Source of the DNA: Duganella sp. SG902
Lineage (GTDB): Bacteria > Pseudomonadota > Gammaproteobacteria > Burkholderiales > Burkholderiaceae_D
DNA: 64,000 bases
Reading direction: 5' to 3'
NCBI RefSeq assembly: GCF_013376005.1
Contig: NZ_JABMJK010000023.1
Location: 1-64,000 of the forward strand
Part shown: in pieces, positions 19,200 to 27,707 of the stretch
How the letters are laid out: the number at the start of each line of letters is the position of its first letter
Numbering within the stretch: position 1 is the stretch's first letter
Program-made: the position numbers and the translations under genes
The notes under the pieces: generated by a model
The model's input: only the letters and a program-made list of their open reading frames with translations
Databases searched by the model: none
Told to the model about the DNA's origin: nothing

Positions 19200-19919
19200 A
19201 TGGCCAGCATGCACCCTCCCCCCGACCTGCGCCCGGCGCGCCTCAACGCGCTGGGCGAATTCGCGGCGTCGATCGCGCACGAGGTCAAGCAGCCGCTGGC
19301 GGCGGTGAAGCTCAACGCCGAGGCCTGCCTGGCGCTGCTGGCGCAGGATCCGCCGCGCGTCGACGAGGCGCGCGCCGCGCTGCGCGTGCTCACCGAGGCC
19401 AGCGTGGCGGCCGGCGACATGGTGCGCAGCCTGCACGCCATGGCCCGCCGCGCCGAACCTGAACACACCCCGTTCCTCATCGACGACGCCGTGCGCGAGG
19501 CGCTGCGGCTGATGCGCGCCGAGCTGCGCCGGCACGACATCGCCCTGAGCGAACACTACGGACTGGAAGGCATCCAGCTGTGCGGCGACCGCGTGCAGCT
19601 GATGCAAGCGCTAATGAATCTGGTGCGCAACGCCATCGAGGCGCGGCCGCGCAGGTTGACGCTGCGCACCGCGCTGGCCGGCGGCGCCGCGCGGATCAGC
19701 GTGGCCGACGACGGCGCCGGCGTGCCGGCCGCGCTGGCCGAACGCATCTACGAACCATTGTTCTCGACCAAGCCGGATGGCACCGGCATGGGCCTGGCCA
19801 TCTGCCGCGGCATCGCCGAGGCACATGGCGGGCGCCTGTGGCACAGCCGCGAGGCCGGCGACACCGCTTTTCACCTCAGTTTCAAGGAGCACACCTTATG
19901 GACCCCATCTCGATCCTGA
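19200..19919 (+). CDS. Soluble sensor histidine kinase
   Basis: A 239-residue kinase core with no membrane segment or recognisable input domain. His27 is in the phosphorylation box GEFAASIAHEVKQPLAAVKLN. QALMNLVRNAIEA is the N box, and ISVADDGAGVPAA and GTGMGLAICRGIAEAHGG are the ATP-lid G boxes. The HEVKQPL form is typical of kinases related to FixL/NtrB. ATG at 19200 has GGA at a seven-base spacing; a GTG at 19188 would add four residues. It overlaps the next gene, a LuxR-type regulator, by 22 bp, so they form a two-component pair. The signal must come from a partner or from a cytoplasmic ligand. Confidence 0.87.
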   Translation: MASMHPPPDLRPARLNALGEFAASIAHEVKQPLAAVKLNAEACLALLAQDPPRVDEARAALRVLTEASVAAGDMVRSLHAMARRAEPEHTPFLIDDAVREALRLMRAELRRHDIALSEHYGLEGIQLCGDRVQLMQALMNLVRNAIEARPRRLTLRTALAGGAARISVADDGAGVPAALAERIYEPLFSTKPDGTGMGLAICRGIAEAHGGRLWHSREAGDTAFHLSFKEHTLWTPSRS

Positions 19920-20521
19920 TCGCGGACGATCATCCCCTGATCCTGGCGGGCTTGAGCGCGCTGCTGGGCGCCATGCCGGAATTCCGCGTGGCGGCGCAGG
20001 CCGCCGACGGCGCGCAGGCGGTGGAACTGTACCGCCAGCACCGGCCCGACGTGGTCATCATGGACCTCAGCATGCCGCGCCTGCACGGCGTCGGCGCCAT
20101 CGAGCGGATTCGCGCCGAGGACGCCAGCGCCAGCATCGTCATCCTCACCACCTACCAGGGCGACGAGGATGTGTATCGCGGCCTGCAGGCCGGCGCCAAG
20201 GCCTATCTGCTGAAGGACGCCGAACCGGCCCAGTTGCTCGACTGCCTGCGCACCGTCGCCGGCGGCAAGCAATATCTGCCGCCAACGGTGGCCAACAAGC
20301 TGGCCGAGCGCATGGCCAGCAGTCAGCTGTCGCGGCGCGAGCTGGACATCCTGGCCCATATCGCCACCGGCAAGAGCAACAAGATGATCGCGCGCAGCGC
20401 CGCCATCGAGGTCGGGACCGTCAAATTCCACGTCAACAACATCCTGGCCAAGCTCAACGTGGCAAGCCGCACCGAGGCCGCCACTGTGGCGGCCCGGCGC
20501 GGCTTGCTGAGCGTATTCTAG
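19898..20521 (+). CDS. LuxR/NarL-family response regulator
   Basis: A 207-residue protein with a strong AAGGAG site inside the kinase gene. The receiver has the acidic pair Asp10-Asp11 (ADDHPLI), Asp56 (VVIMDLSMP) and Lys near 106 (YLLKDAEP). The LuxR helix-turn-helix is about 143-205 (LSRRELDILAHIATGKSNKMIARSAAIEVGTVKFHV). Partner of the soluble kinase immediately upstream. Its output helices are very close to those of the orphan regulator at 16533. The stop codon lies in the first bases of a dispersed repeat. Confidence 0.92.
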   Translation: MDPISILIADDHPLILAGLSALLGAMPEFRVAAQAADGAQAVELYRQHRPDVVIMDLSMPRLHGVGAIERIRAEDASASIVILTTYQGDEDVYRGLQAGAKAYLLKDAEPAQLLDCLRTVAGGKQYLPPTVANKLAERMASSQLSRRELDILAHIATGKSNKMIARSAAIEVGTVKFHVNNILAKLNVASRTEAATVAARRGLLSVF

Positions 20522-20603
20522 TCATTCCGGCGCAGGCCGGAATCCATGGAACGCCTCAGGTAAAAGCAAACTCAGCATGGATTCCGGCTTTCGCCGGAAT
20601 GAC
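20521..20603. repeat. REP-like nested palindromic repeat
   Basis: The unit GTCATTCCGGC...GCCGGAATCCATG (20521-20547) is followed after a short AT-richer spacer by its inverse, CATGGATTCCGGC...GCCGGAATGAC (20576-20603). Each half is itself a hairpin. Dispersed repeats of this form are common between genes in Gram-negative chromosomes. It sits between two convergent genes and includes the last base of the upstream stop codon. Confidence 0.8.
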
Positions 20604-20610
20604 GCGGCGA

Positions 20611-21297
<687 letters not shown>

Positions 21298-21401
21298 GAT
21301 GGGTTCCAAGTGGTGTAAAAGGAAACCCCATCTTAGGCCGCGCGCGCCCGGAAAACTACTCATCCAAATATAGGCTTTTCTCTTACCCCGGCTCTGCTAA
21401 G

Positions 21402-21785
21402 ATGCATTCCATGAAAACACAACTCACCGAACTGGCGCGCGGCCTGCGCGACCTGCACAAACAATTGATCCATCTGGAAACCCAGTATTTCGGCGCCGTC
21501 GGCAGCCCGCTGGAGCATTTGCAGTTGATCACCAACCACCCGCATTTCGCCTGGCTGCAAAAGCTGTCCGGCCTGATGACCCAGCTCGACGAGCGCCTCG
21601 ACGACGCCGAGCCCGTCACGCTGGAGGAGGCCAGGGCCTTCCGCCAATCGGTGGAAATGCTGATCGGCCCGTGCGAGGAAGGCGACCAGGCGTTCCGCGC
21701 CAAGTACAACGCGCTGCTGCACGACGGCCCGGAACTGGTGATGGCGCACGGCGCCGTGCGCAAACTGCTGGCCGCGATCGCCTGA
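21402..21785 (+). CDS. Hypothetical protein, helical
   Basis: A 127-residue protein (124 if the second ATG at 21411 is used). It begins MHSMKTQLTELARGLRDLHKQ and looks wholly alpha-helical and soluble, with no membrane segment. I recognise no characterised family. It is flanked by the divergent hydrolase and the convergent propeller kinase; its stop codon sits in a palindrome shared with the kinase stop. Confidence 0.7.
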   Translation: MHSMKTQLTELARGLRDLHKQLIHLETQYFGAVGSPLEHLQLITNHPHFAWLQKLSGLMTQLDERLDDAEPVTLEEARAFRQSVEMLIGPCEEGDQAFRAKYNALLHDGPELVMAHGAVRKLLAAIA

Positions 21786-21800
21786 TCAAGGCTTGATCAG
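21782..21800. terminator. Palindrome spanning two convergent stop codons
   Basis: CTGATCAA (21782-21789), GGC, TTGATCAG (21793-21800). It covers the stops of the helical protein and of the propeller kinase and may serve both transcripts as a 3' hairpin. No T-run follows on either side. Confidence 0.35.
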
Positions 21801-24800
21801 CGCCTGAGCCAGCGTGGCAGCCAGCGTTTCCAGCGCGCCTGCCCGGCGTAGGCGCAGGCCGCCGGCACCGTCAGCAGCACCCGCGTGCCGCCGCTGTCGC
21901 GCGGCTCCACCACCACCTGCGCGCCGATGCGCCGGGCGCGCTCGAACAATCCGGTCAAGCCCCAGTGGCCGGCCCGGCCCTGCTGCGCCAGCCCGGGAGC
22001 GATGCCCTTGCCATCGTCCAGCACCTGCAGCCTGAACTCGTCCGCCTGGTAGTGCAGCTCCACCTGCACCGCCGCCGCCTCCGCGTGCCGGAACGCGTTC
22101 ATCATGGCCTCGCGCCCGATCGCGTAGCATTCACAGGCGGCCTGCTCCTCCAGCGCGCGCGGCTTGCCCACGGTGCGCAGGCTGAACACGCTGCGATGGC
22201 TCTCCTGCAGCACCTCGCCGATCAGGGCCAGGCTTTGCCCCAGGTCGCCGTCGCGCATGGCGCCGGAGCGCAGGTCCAGCACCTCGTCGCGCCCCTCCTC
22301 CATCACCTTGTCCGCCATCAGCAGCACGCGCTCGATCTTCTGCCGGCCGGCCGAATCGGGCGGCAGGCCGCCCAGCGCCGACTGGAAACTCAGCGTCAGG
22401 CCATGCACGCTTTGCAGGAAACTGTCGTGCAGCGCGCGCGCGATGCGCTCGCGCTCGGCCATGCGGGTGGCGATGCGCAGCGTCGCCTGCCGCAGCCACA
22501 GCCGGTACAGCAGGTACAGCAGGCCGGCCGCCGCCAGCGCGCACAGCGCGTAGAAAAGCGGCGTCTGCGTGAAGGTCGGCAGGATGCGCAGCGCCACCAC
22601 GGCCTCCCGCTCGCTCCACTGGCCGAACTGGTTGACCGCCGCCACACGGAAGCGGTAGTCGCCCGGCCCCAGCTTGGTGTACGAGACCGCCCGCCGCGGG
22701 CCAGCCTCCTGCCATTCGTCATCCACCCCGTCCAGCCGGTAGCGGAAGCGCAACGCCTCCGGCATCGTGTAGCTGAGCGCCGTGTACTCCAGCCGCAGCG
22801 AGGTGGTGCCCGGCGCCAGCTCCAGCGGCCGGCTGAAGTCGAGGTGGCGCTTGCCCTGCGCCACCAGCGTTTCGACCTGCGCCTGCGGCGCGTGCGGCAG
22901 CGGCGGCGTCGCCGTGCTGTCGAGCCGGACGATGCCGCTGACGCCGGCGAACCATAGCTGACCAGCGGCGTCCGCGATCGCGCTCGGCAGGCGGATGGCG
23001 GTGGCGGCGAAGTCGGGATAGCCGTCCGACACGCCGTACAGCACGTATTTGAGCGGTTGCCGTGGCGCCGCCAGCGCGGCTTGCCAGTCGGCCGCGCGCA
23101 CGTGCACCACGCCCTTGCCGCCATTGAACCAGCGGTCGCCGTTGGGCGTGACCACCATGCCCGACACGCGCGCCAGCACGTCCGGATCGGCCGCCGTGAG
23201 GCGATGGAACTGGCCGCCGCGCAACACCGCCAGCCCGACGTTGCCGGCCGCGATCACATCGCGGCCACCGTGCAGATACGTGACGGCGCCGATCTCGTGC
23301 TCGCCCTGCGCCGCGTAGCGGGTGACGTGGCCATTGTCGAACCGCAGCACCTCGCCGTCGTTATAGCCAAACCACATGGGGGCGGCGCCGGTGCCCGCGC
23401 GTTCGCCGGCGGCGACAAAGAAAATGCCCGGCGGCAGCCCCAGCTCGGCCTGGGTTTGCCATTGGCCGTCATGCAGGCGGAAGGTGCCGCGCCCGCCGAT
23501 GGTGATCCACACATCGCGTCCATCGTCGAGGATGCGGGTGGCGCGCACCTGGCCGGGCTTGCCGTCGGCGGCCGGCGGATAGGCGATGCGCTCGACCCCG
23601 CCGCCGGTGCGGCGCTCGATGTGGTCGGTGCCGGCCAGCAGCAACGCGCCATCGGCGGCATTGGCCAGCACGCCGAACGGGCCCGGCGGCAGACGCTCCA
23701 GCAACCTGGCCGGTGCATCGGCACGCAGTTGCCACAGCTCGCCGGTGGGCCTGGCCCAGGCCAGCACATGGCCGTCGGCGCCGCGCGCGAAGCTGAACAT
23801 GCGCTCGCCGCCACTCAGCCGAGCCTTGGTCAGGCGGTTGTTGCGGAAGCGCTCGACGCCAGCCTGGGTGCCGACCCACATATTGCCGTCGCGGTCCTCA
23901 AACAGCACGTTGGCGGTCAGGCTGCTGACCTGCCATGCCTGGTCCAGCTTGCTGTCGGGCGTGGCGATCGGCCGCTGCACGGTGGACGGCCCCAGGCCGA
24001 CGCCATCGGTGCGGCAGACGCCGGGACAGGCCAGCGTCCAGTAATTGCCGTCGCGGTCGAACAACCCGCTCTCCTGCCCTTCCGCCTGCGCCTGCCAAGA
24101 AGCGCGCGGCCGGACCGGGCCGGCGTGCTGGGGCGGCACCGGCACCAGTTGCTCGTGCGTGTCCAGCCAGAGGCGGCCATCCGGCGAGGCACTCAGGTTG
24201 ACCGCGCTGTAGCCGCTCATCACCGAGCGGAAACGTTGCGCGCCACGCGGCAACACCAGCAACTGCTCGCCGGCCACCACCCATAGCTGCTCATATTGGT
24301 CGAGGACCAGGTTGGAGGTGCGCCCCGGCGGCAGGCCCAGCGCCTGGCCGACGTTCTCCCAGGCGCCGTTCTTCAGCTGCAGCAGGCCGTTATTGGTGGA
24401 GGCCCACAGCACGCCATCCTCGTCGCGCACCGTGCTCACCACCGGCCCCACCAGCACCTTGCCCAGCATGGACGGTGCATGCTGGAGGTGGCCCTTGCTC
24501 AGCAGGCTGACGCCGCCGTAGATATAACCGATCAGCAGGTCGCCATTGCGCAGCGCGGTCAGCGCCGTGATCGGACGCCGCGGCAGCGCCTCGCCGGACA
24601 GCGCCTCGAAGCGACGGAACTGCACGCCGTCAAAGCGGTACAGGCCGTTGCTGCTGCCGATCCACAGCCAGCCATCGCTGGTCTGCGCCATGGCGGCGAT
24701 CTCGCCCGGCGCGCCATCCTTGGCGGTCCAGATATCGTGGTGATAATCGCTGAGGGAAACCTTGCGCTCCAGCGCCCGCGCGCCGGGGGCGCCGATCAGC

Positions 24801-24838
24801 AAAGCCAACAGGCACAGGAAAATGGAAACGTTAGGCAT
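21797..24838 (-). CDS. Beta-propeller sensor histidine kinase (Reg_prop, Y_Y_Y, HisKA_3)
   Basis: A 1013-residue protein. A signal peptide (1-22) is followed by a periplasmic two-propeller sensor region (about 35-640) made of repeats such as DGWLWIGSSNGLYRFDG and DGNMWVGTQAGVERFRNN. A Y_Y_Y domain (about 690-755; VDDEWQEAGPRRAVSYTKLGPGDYRFRV), one membrane helix (about 765-785) and a HisKA_3 domain with His804 in ERIARALHDSFLQSVHG come next. The HATPase domain ends the protein (DDGKGIAPG, GHWGLTGLFERARRIGA). Such kinases usually phosphorylate LuxR-type regulators, yet none is adjacent; the closest are at 16533 and 19898. Confidence 0.9.
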   Translation of the reverse strand: MPNVSIFLCLLALLIGAPGARALERKVSLSDYHHDIWTAKDGAPGEIAAMAQTSDGWLWIGSSNGLYRFDGVQFRRFEALSGEALPRRPITALTALRNGDLLIGYIYGGVSLLSKGHLQHAPSMLGKVLVGPVVSTVRDEDGVLWASTNNGLLQLKNGAWENVGQALGLPPGRTSNLVLDQYEQLWVVAGEQLLVLPRGAQRFRSVMSGYSAVNLSASPDGRLWLDTHEQLVPVPPQHAGPVRPRASWQAQAEGQESGLFDRDGNYWTLACPGVCRTDGVGLGPSTVQRPIATPDSKLDQAWQVSSLTANVLFEDRDGNMWVGTQAGVERFRNNRLTKARLSGGERMFSFARGADGHVLAWARPTGELWQLRADAPARLLERLPPGPFGVLANAADGALLLAGTDHIERRTGGGVERIAYPPAADGKPGQVRATRILDDGRDVWITIGGRGTFRLHDGQWQTQAELGLPPGIFFVAAGERAGTGAAPMWFGYNDGEVLRFDNGHVTRYAAQGEHEIGAVTYLHGGRDVIAAGNVGLAVLRGGQFHRLTAADPDVLARVSGMVVTPNGDRWFNGGKGVVHVRAADWQAALAAPRQPLKYVLYGVSDGYPDFAATAIRLPSAIADAAGQLWFAGVSGIVRLDSTATPPLPHAPQAQVETLVAQGKRHLDFSRPLELAPGTTSLRLEYTALSYTMPEALRFRYRLDGVDDEWQEAGPRRAVSYTKLGPGDYRFRVAAVNQFGQWSEREAVVALRILPTFTQTPLFYALCALAAAGLLYLLYRLWLRQATLRIATRMAERERIARALHDSFLQSVHGLTLSFQSALGGLPPDSAGRQKIERVLLMADKVMEEGRDEVLDLRSGAMRDGDLGQSLALIGEVLQESHRSVFSLRTVGKPRALEEQAACECYAIGREAMMNAFRHAEAAAVQVELHYQADEFRLQVLDDGKGIAPGLAQQGRAGHWGLTGLFERARRIGAQVVVEPRDSGGTRVLLTVPAACAYAGQARWKRWLPRWLRR

Positions 24839-24873
24839 GCCGGCATCATAGACGAAAATACAAAATGTAAAAA

Positions 24874-24890
24874 CCTATCAATCAGATAGG
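24874..24890. promoter_or_regulatory. Inverted repeat between propeller kinase and small membrane protein
   Basis: CCTATC (24874-24879), AATCA, GATAGG (24885-24890) lies in an AT-rich stretch of a divergent promoter region, a plausible operator. Confidence 0.35.
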
Positions 24891-24956
24891 AACAATAAAA
24901 TTTACCAATACGCCTACCAGCGTTAATCTGTTCACCACAGCAACCGGAGAATCACC

Positions 24957-25310
24957 ATGAAACGCTTACATGACCTGCCCCTGCCGATCAGCGCCCTTGC
25001 CCTGCTGACCGCGTTCGCGCTGGGCGCCCTCGACTTCCACGCCGCCGGCTGGGGCTTCTTTGGCATCGGGGTGATCGCCTGGGTCAAGCTGGACGCCAGG
25101 CAATTGCTGAAATCCGACCGCTACGGCCTGCCGCCGGCCCTGGCCTTGCTGGCCTACCCCACGCTGGCCGGCGCCCAAGCCAGCACCGCCATCACCTTCG
25201 CGCTGGCCCTGCACGCGCTGGTGGTGTGCCTAATCCTGCTGAGCCGCCATCTCTCGGAAGACATAGCGCAAGGATTTTCTCAGCAAAAAGGGATAAGTCA
25301 GCGTATCTAA
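24957..25310 (+). CDS. Small membrane protein of unknown function
   Basis: A 117-residue protein preceded by CGGAGA. It has three or four hydrophobic stretches (about 12-27, 30-44, 58-72 and 76-94) separated by short basic loops, and a soluble tail SEDIAQGFSQQKGISQRI. I do not recognise a family. It is divergent from the propeller kinase and followed by a repeat element. Confidence 0.65.
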   Translation: MKRLHDLPLPISALALLTAFALGALDFHAAGWGFFGIGVIAWVKLDARQLLKSDRYGLPPALALLAYPTLAGAQASTAITFALALHALVVCLILLSRHLSEDIAQGFSQQKGISQRI

Positions 25311-25314
25311 AGTG

Positions 25315-25525
25315 GTTTTTTCAGATATCCACATCAACTGTGGATAAGGGTGTGAATAAGGCCCTCTTGACAGTCGAGAACGCCTTTAACGGCGGGCGAT
25401 ACAACAAATTGCCTAATCCACAGGCAGAAATTTCCCCTTTTAAAATCAAATACTTACAAAAGCCAAAAAGTCGCCGCCCGGCGGCTTTTTCGCCGCTTGA
25501 AAAAATAATTTATGTGCATAAGTGT
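25315..25525 (+). repeat. Intergenic repeat element, copy 1
   Basis: This AT-richer stretch shares ordered blocks with 26560-26770: GATATCCACA, CTGTGGA, TTGACA, GCCTttAACGGCG, ACAAaTTGCC, a CCttTTAAAAtcAA...ACTTA block, and TGTGCATAAGT near the end. It contains a perfect DnaA-box string TGTGGATAA (25339-25347) within the inverted repeat ATCCACA-TCAAC-TGTGGAT (25327-25345). It fills most of the 325-bp gap before the REC-PAS gene. No gene is seen in it. Confidence 0.7.
25465..25490. terminator. Bidirectional-looking intrinsic terminator
   Basis: AAAAAGTCGCCG (25465-25476) and CGGCGGCTTTTT (25479-25490) form a GC stem with one G-U pair, an A-run on the left and a T-run on the right. It could end transcripts from either side and lies within repeat copy 1, with no counterpart in copy 2. 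Confidence 0.75.
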
Positions 25526-25563
25526 GAAGCATGACACCGTTGTTGCGCCGCACAGGGTATCCT

Positions 25564-25592
25564 TTGACAAAAGTGCTGGCGAGGAATAGTGT
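25564..25592 (+). promoter_or_regulatory. Candidate promoter for REC-PAS gene
   Basis: TTGACA (25564-25569), 17-bp spacer, TAGTGT (25587-25592), about 43 bp before the coding start. The -35 is consensus; the -10 is weak. Confidence 0.45.
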
Positions 25593-25635
25593 CACTCTGG
25601 CGTTCGGCCTGTTCGACCTACCTGGGACTTGATGC

Positions 25636-26529
25636 ATGAATCAGAACGACGACGATACCGATTGGATGATAGAGGACGAGGCGCCCGCCGGCCAGCCGCG
25701 CACCGGCGCCGCCGCCTCTTCGGCCGCCGCGCCGCCGCCATGGCGCGTGCTGATCGTGGATGACGACGTCGACGTCCACGTGGTCACCAAGTTCTCCCTC
25801 AGTAACGCCTGCTTCCAGGGCCGCCGCCTGAGCTTCCTGCACGCCTACAGCGGCGAGGAAGCGCTCAACGTGCTGCGCAACACCCCCGACATCGCGCTGG
25901 TGCTGCTGGACGTCATCATGGAAACCAGCGACGCCGGCCTGCACGTGGCGCGCCAGATCCGCGACCAGCTGCACAACCAGCTGGTGCGCATCGTGCTGCG
26001 CACCGGCCAGCCGGGCCAGGCGCTGGAGCACAGCATCATCCTCGACTACGACATCAACGATTTCTGGTGCAAGACCGACCTCACCACGCGCAAGCTGTTC
26101 ACCACCGTGATCTCCTCGCTGCGCGCGTACGCCGGGCTGGAGGAGGCGCACCGCCACACCGCCGCCCTGCAGGCCGAGCTGGACGCGGCGCGCAAGCTGC
26201 TGGCGGCGGTCGACCAGCACGCGGTGCTGGTCACCCTCGACAAGCGCGGCCGCATCGCCAGCGTCAACGACAAGTTCTGCGCCGTGTTCCAGTTCAGCCG
26301 CGAGGAATTGCTGGGCGCCGATCTGCGCCTGCTGCACGCCCCGCCCTATCCGCAGGACCAGCTGGCGGACGCGCTACAGGCGCTCAAGGATGGCGAGGCC
26401 TGGACCGACGTCATCAGCACCTGGCGCCGTGATGGCCAGGAGGTGCGCCTGCGGGTGACCGTCACCGGCGACGACGGCGGCGCCATCGTCGTCGGCAGCG
26501 TGCTGCAGGCGCTCAAGAAACCGCTTTAA
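25636..26529 (+). CDS. REC-PAS signalling protein without DNA-binding domain
   Basis: A 297-residue protein. After a disordered acidic lead (1-35) comes a receiver domain (about 36-165) with acidic Asp42-Asp44 (VLIVDDDVDVH) and phospho-acceptor Asp92 (ALVLLDVIMET). The receiver resembles those attached to DUF3369 and HD-GYP or kinase modules (RIVLRTGQPGQALEH, DINDFWCKTDL). A short coiled coil (about 176-205) leads to a PAS domain (about 207-290; ITLDKRGRIASVNDKF-like pattern, FSREELLGADLRLLH). There is no kinase, DNA-binding or c-di-GMP output domain, so it probably passes a signal to a partner. It is flanked on both sides by copies of the same intergenic repeat. Confidence 0.8.
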   Translation: MNQNDDDTDWMIEDEAPAGQPRTGAAASSAAAPPPWRVLIVDDDVDVHVVTKFSLSNACFQGRRLSFLHAYSGEEALNVLRNTPDIALVLLDVIMETSDAGLHVARQIRDQLHNQLVRIVLRTGQPGQALEHSIILDYDINDFWCKTDLTTRKLFTTVISSLRAYAGLEEAHRHTAALQAELDAARKLLAAVDQHAVLVTLDKRGRIASVNDKFCAVFQFSREELLGADLRLLHAPPYPQDQLADALQALKDGEAWTDVISTWRRDGQEVRLRVTVTGDDGGAIVVGSVLQALKKPL

Positions 26530-26559
26530 GTTTCGCTTAAGTGACGGATCCATAAAGCG

Positions 26560-26770
26560 TTTTTCCGGATATCCACAAATGCTGTGGACAACTATGTGGA
26601 TATACCCCCATTGACAAGCAAGACAGCCTGTAACGGCGCGGTTTACGACAAACTGCCCATGCAAGAGGCAAAAACAAAGCCCTTAAAAATCAACCACTTA
26701 GATTTTCACAGACGGTCACAAGAAAATTTTTCAAAAAAATTCTTGCTAACATGATTTGTGCATAAGTAAA
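26560..26770 (+). repeat. Intergenic repeat element, copy 2
   Basis: It parallels copy 1 (25315-25525) in the same orientation, with TCCACA-AATGC-TGTGGA (26572-26588), a second TGTGGA (26595-26600), TTGACA, GCCTGTAACGGCG, ACAAACTGCC, the CCCTTAAAAATCAACCACTTA block and TTGTGCATAAGT. The middle part between the ACTTA block and TGTGCATAAGT differs from copy 1. It fills nearly all of the 256-bp gap after the REC-PAS gene. Confidence 0.7.
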
Positions 26771-26785
26771 CGCCGGCGACGCAGA

Positions 26786-27010
26786 TCAATGCGGCGCTTT
26801 TCGGCGCTGATCGGGATGCAATAGCACCCGTTCGATGACTTTGGGGTCGACGTTGTGCGACTTCAGGTATTCGATCGCACACACGGTATTGAAGCTCGAT
26901 TGCACCGTGAGGCCGCGCTCGACAATGGCGCTGCTATGGTCGTCGTGGCGCTGCTGGAACAGCATGGTCGGCACCGCCGATTCCAGGCTCTGGACTAACG
27001 TAACGTTCAT
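26786..27010 (-). CDS. Small hypothetical protein
   Basis: A 74-residue soluble protein, MNVTLVQSLESAVPTML at its start. The second of two adjacent ATG codons is chosen since AAGGA then lies five bases upstream. The C-terminal part (SSFNTVCAIEYLKSHNV, PKVIERVLLHPDQRR) looks like two helices, perhaps a small DNA- or protein-binding unit. No known family is recognised. Confidence 0.6.
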   Translation of the reverse strand: MNVTLVQSLESAVPTMLFQQRHDDHSSAIVERGLTVQSSFNTVCAIEYLKSHNVDPKVIERVLLHPDQRRKAPH

Positions 27011-27076
27011 CATGATCCTTGGTGAAAAGTGAGGGCTGCCGCCCGATCGTTGATGCGCTCAGGGAGTATGGTCGAG

Positions 27077-27123
27077 GATAGGAGAAAGTCAATGTCAGCC
27101 TCCTATCATTTCGCAATTATAAT
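27077..27123 (+). promoter_or_regulatory. Operator-like repeat and -10 box before chromate transporter
   Basis: GATAGGAG (27077-27084) and CTCCTATC (27100-27107) form a perfect 8-bp inverted repeat with a 15-nt spacer. TATAAT (27118-27123) lies six bases before the ATG at 27129, so transcripts starting the usual distance from it would be leaderless or nearly so. No clear -35 is seen. Confidence 0.45.
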
Positions 27124-27128
27124 GAGGC

Positions 27129-27707
27129 ATGACTCCCGACACCACCCGCCCCCGCCCCACCTCCCTGCTGGACCTGTTCATCTCGTTCACCATCCTCGCG
27201 CTGCAAGGCTTTGGCGGCGTGCTGGCGGTGGTCCAGCGCGAGCTGGTGGAACGCAAGAAGTGGCTGACGCCGGAGGAATTCGTCGAGGACTGGGCGGTCG
27301 CGCAAATCATGCCCGGGCCCAACGTGGTCAATCTGTCGCTGATGATCGGCGACCGCTACTTCGGTCTGCGAGGCGCCCTCACCGCGCTGGCCGGCATGCT
27401 GTGCGTGCCGCTGCTGGTGGTGCTGGGCCTGGCCCTGCTGTACGCGCAATACGGCAGCCACCCGGGCGTGGCCGGCGCGCTGCGCGGCATGGCCGCCGTC
27501 ACCGCCGGCATGATCGCGGCCACCGGCCTCAAGCTGGCCTCGGCCTTGCGCACGCATCCGCTGCCACGCTGGCAAAACGCCCTGATCGCCCTGCTGTGCG
27601 TGGCCTTCGTGCTGGTGCTGCGCCTGCCGCTGGCGTACACGCTGCTGATCCTCGGCGGCCTCGGCTACACCCTCACCTACCGCAAGCTCAAGGGAGCGTC
27701 GGCATGA
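27129..27707 (+). CDS. Chromate transporter, N-terminal-type half (short CHR)
   Basis: A 192-residue membrane protein with about six helices. ALQGFGGVLAVVQRELVERKKWLTPEEF contains the CHR-family GFGG motif, and VAQIMPGPNVVNLSLMIG contains the PGPN motif. The protein is one CHR domain; the second is encoded by the next gene, which begins in this gene's stop codon (ATGA, 27704-27707). Such split pairs work as a heterodimer and export chromate, a sulfate analogue. An operator-like repeat lies upstream. Confidence 0.88.
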   Translation: MTPDTTRPRPTSLLDLFISFTILALQGFGGVLAVVQRELVERKKWLTPEEFVEDWAVAQIMPGPNVVNLSLMIGDRYFGLRGALTALAGMLCVPLLVVLGLALLYAQYGSHPGVAGALRGMAAVTAGMIAATGLKLASALRTHPLPRWQNALIALLCVAFVLVLRLPLAYTLLILGGLGYTLTYRKLKGASA

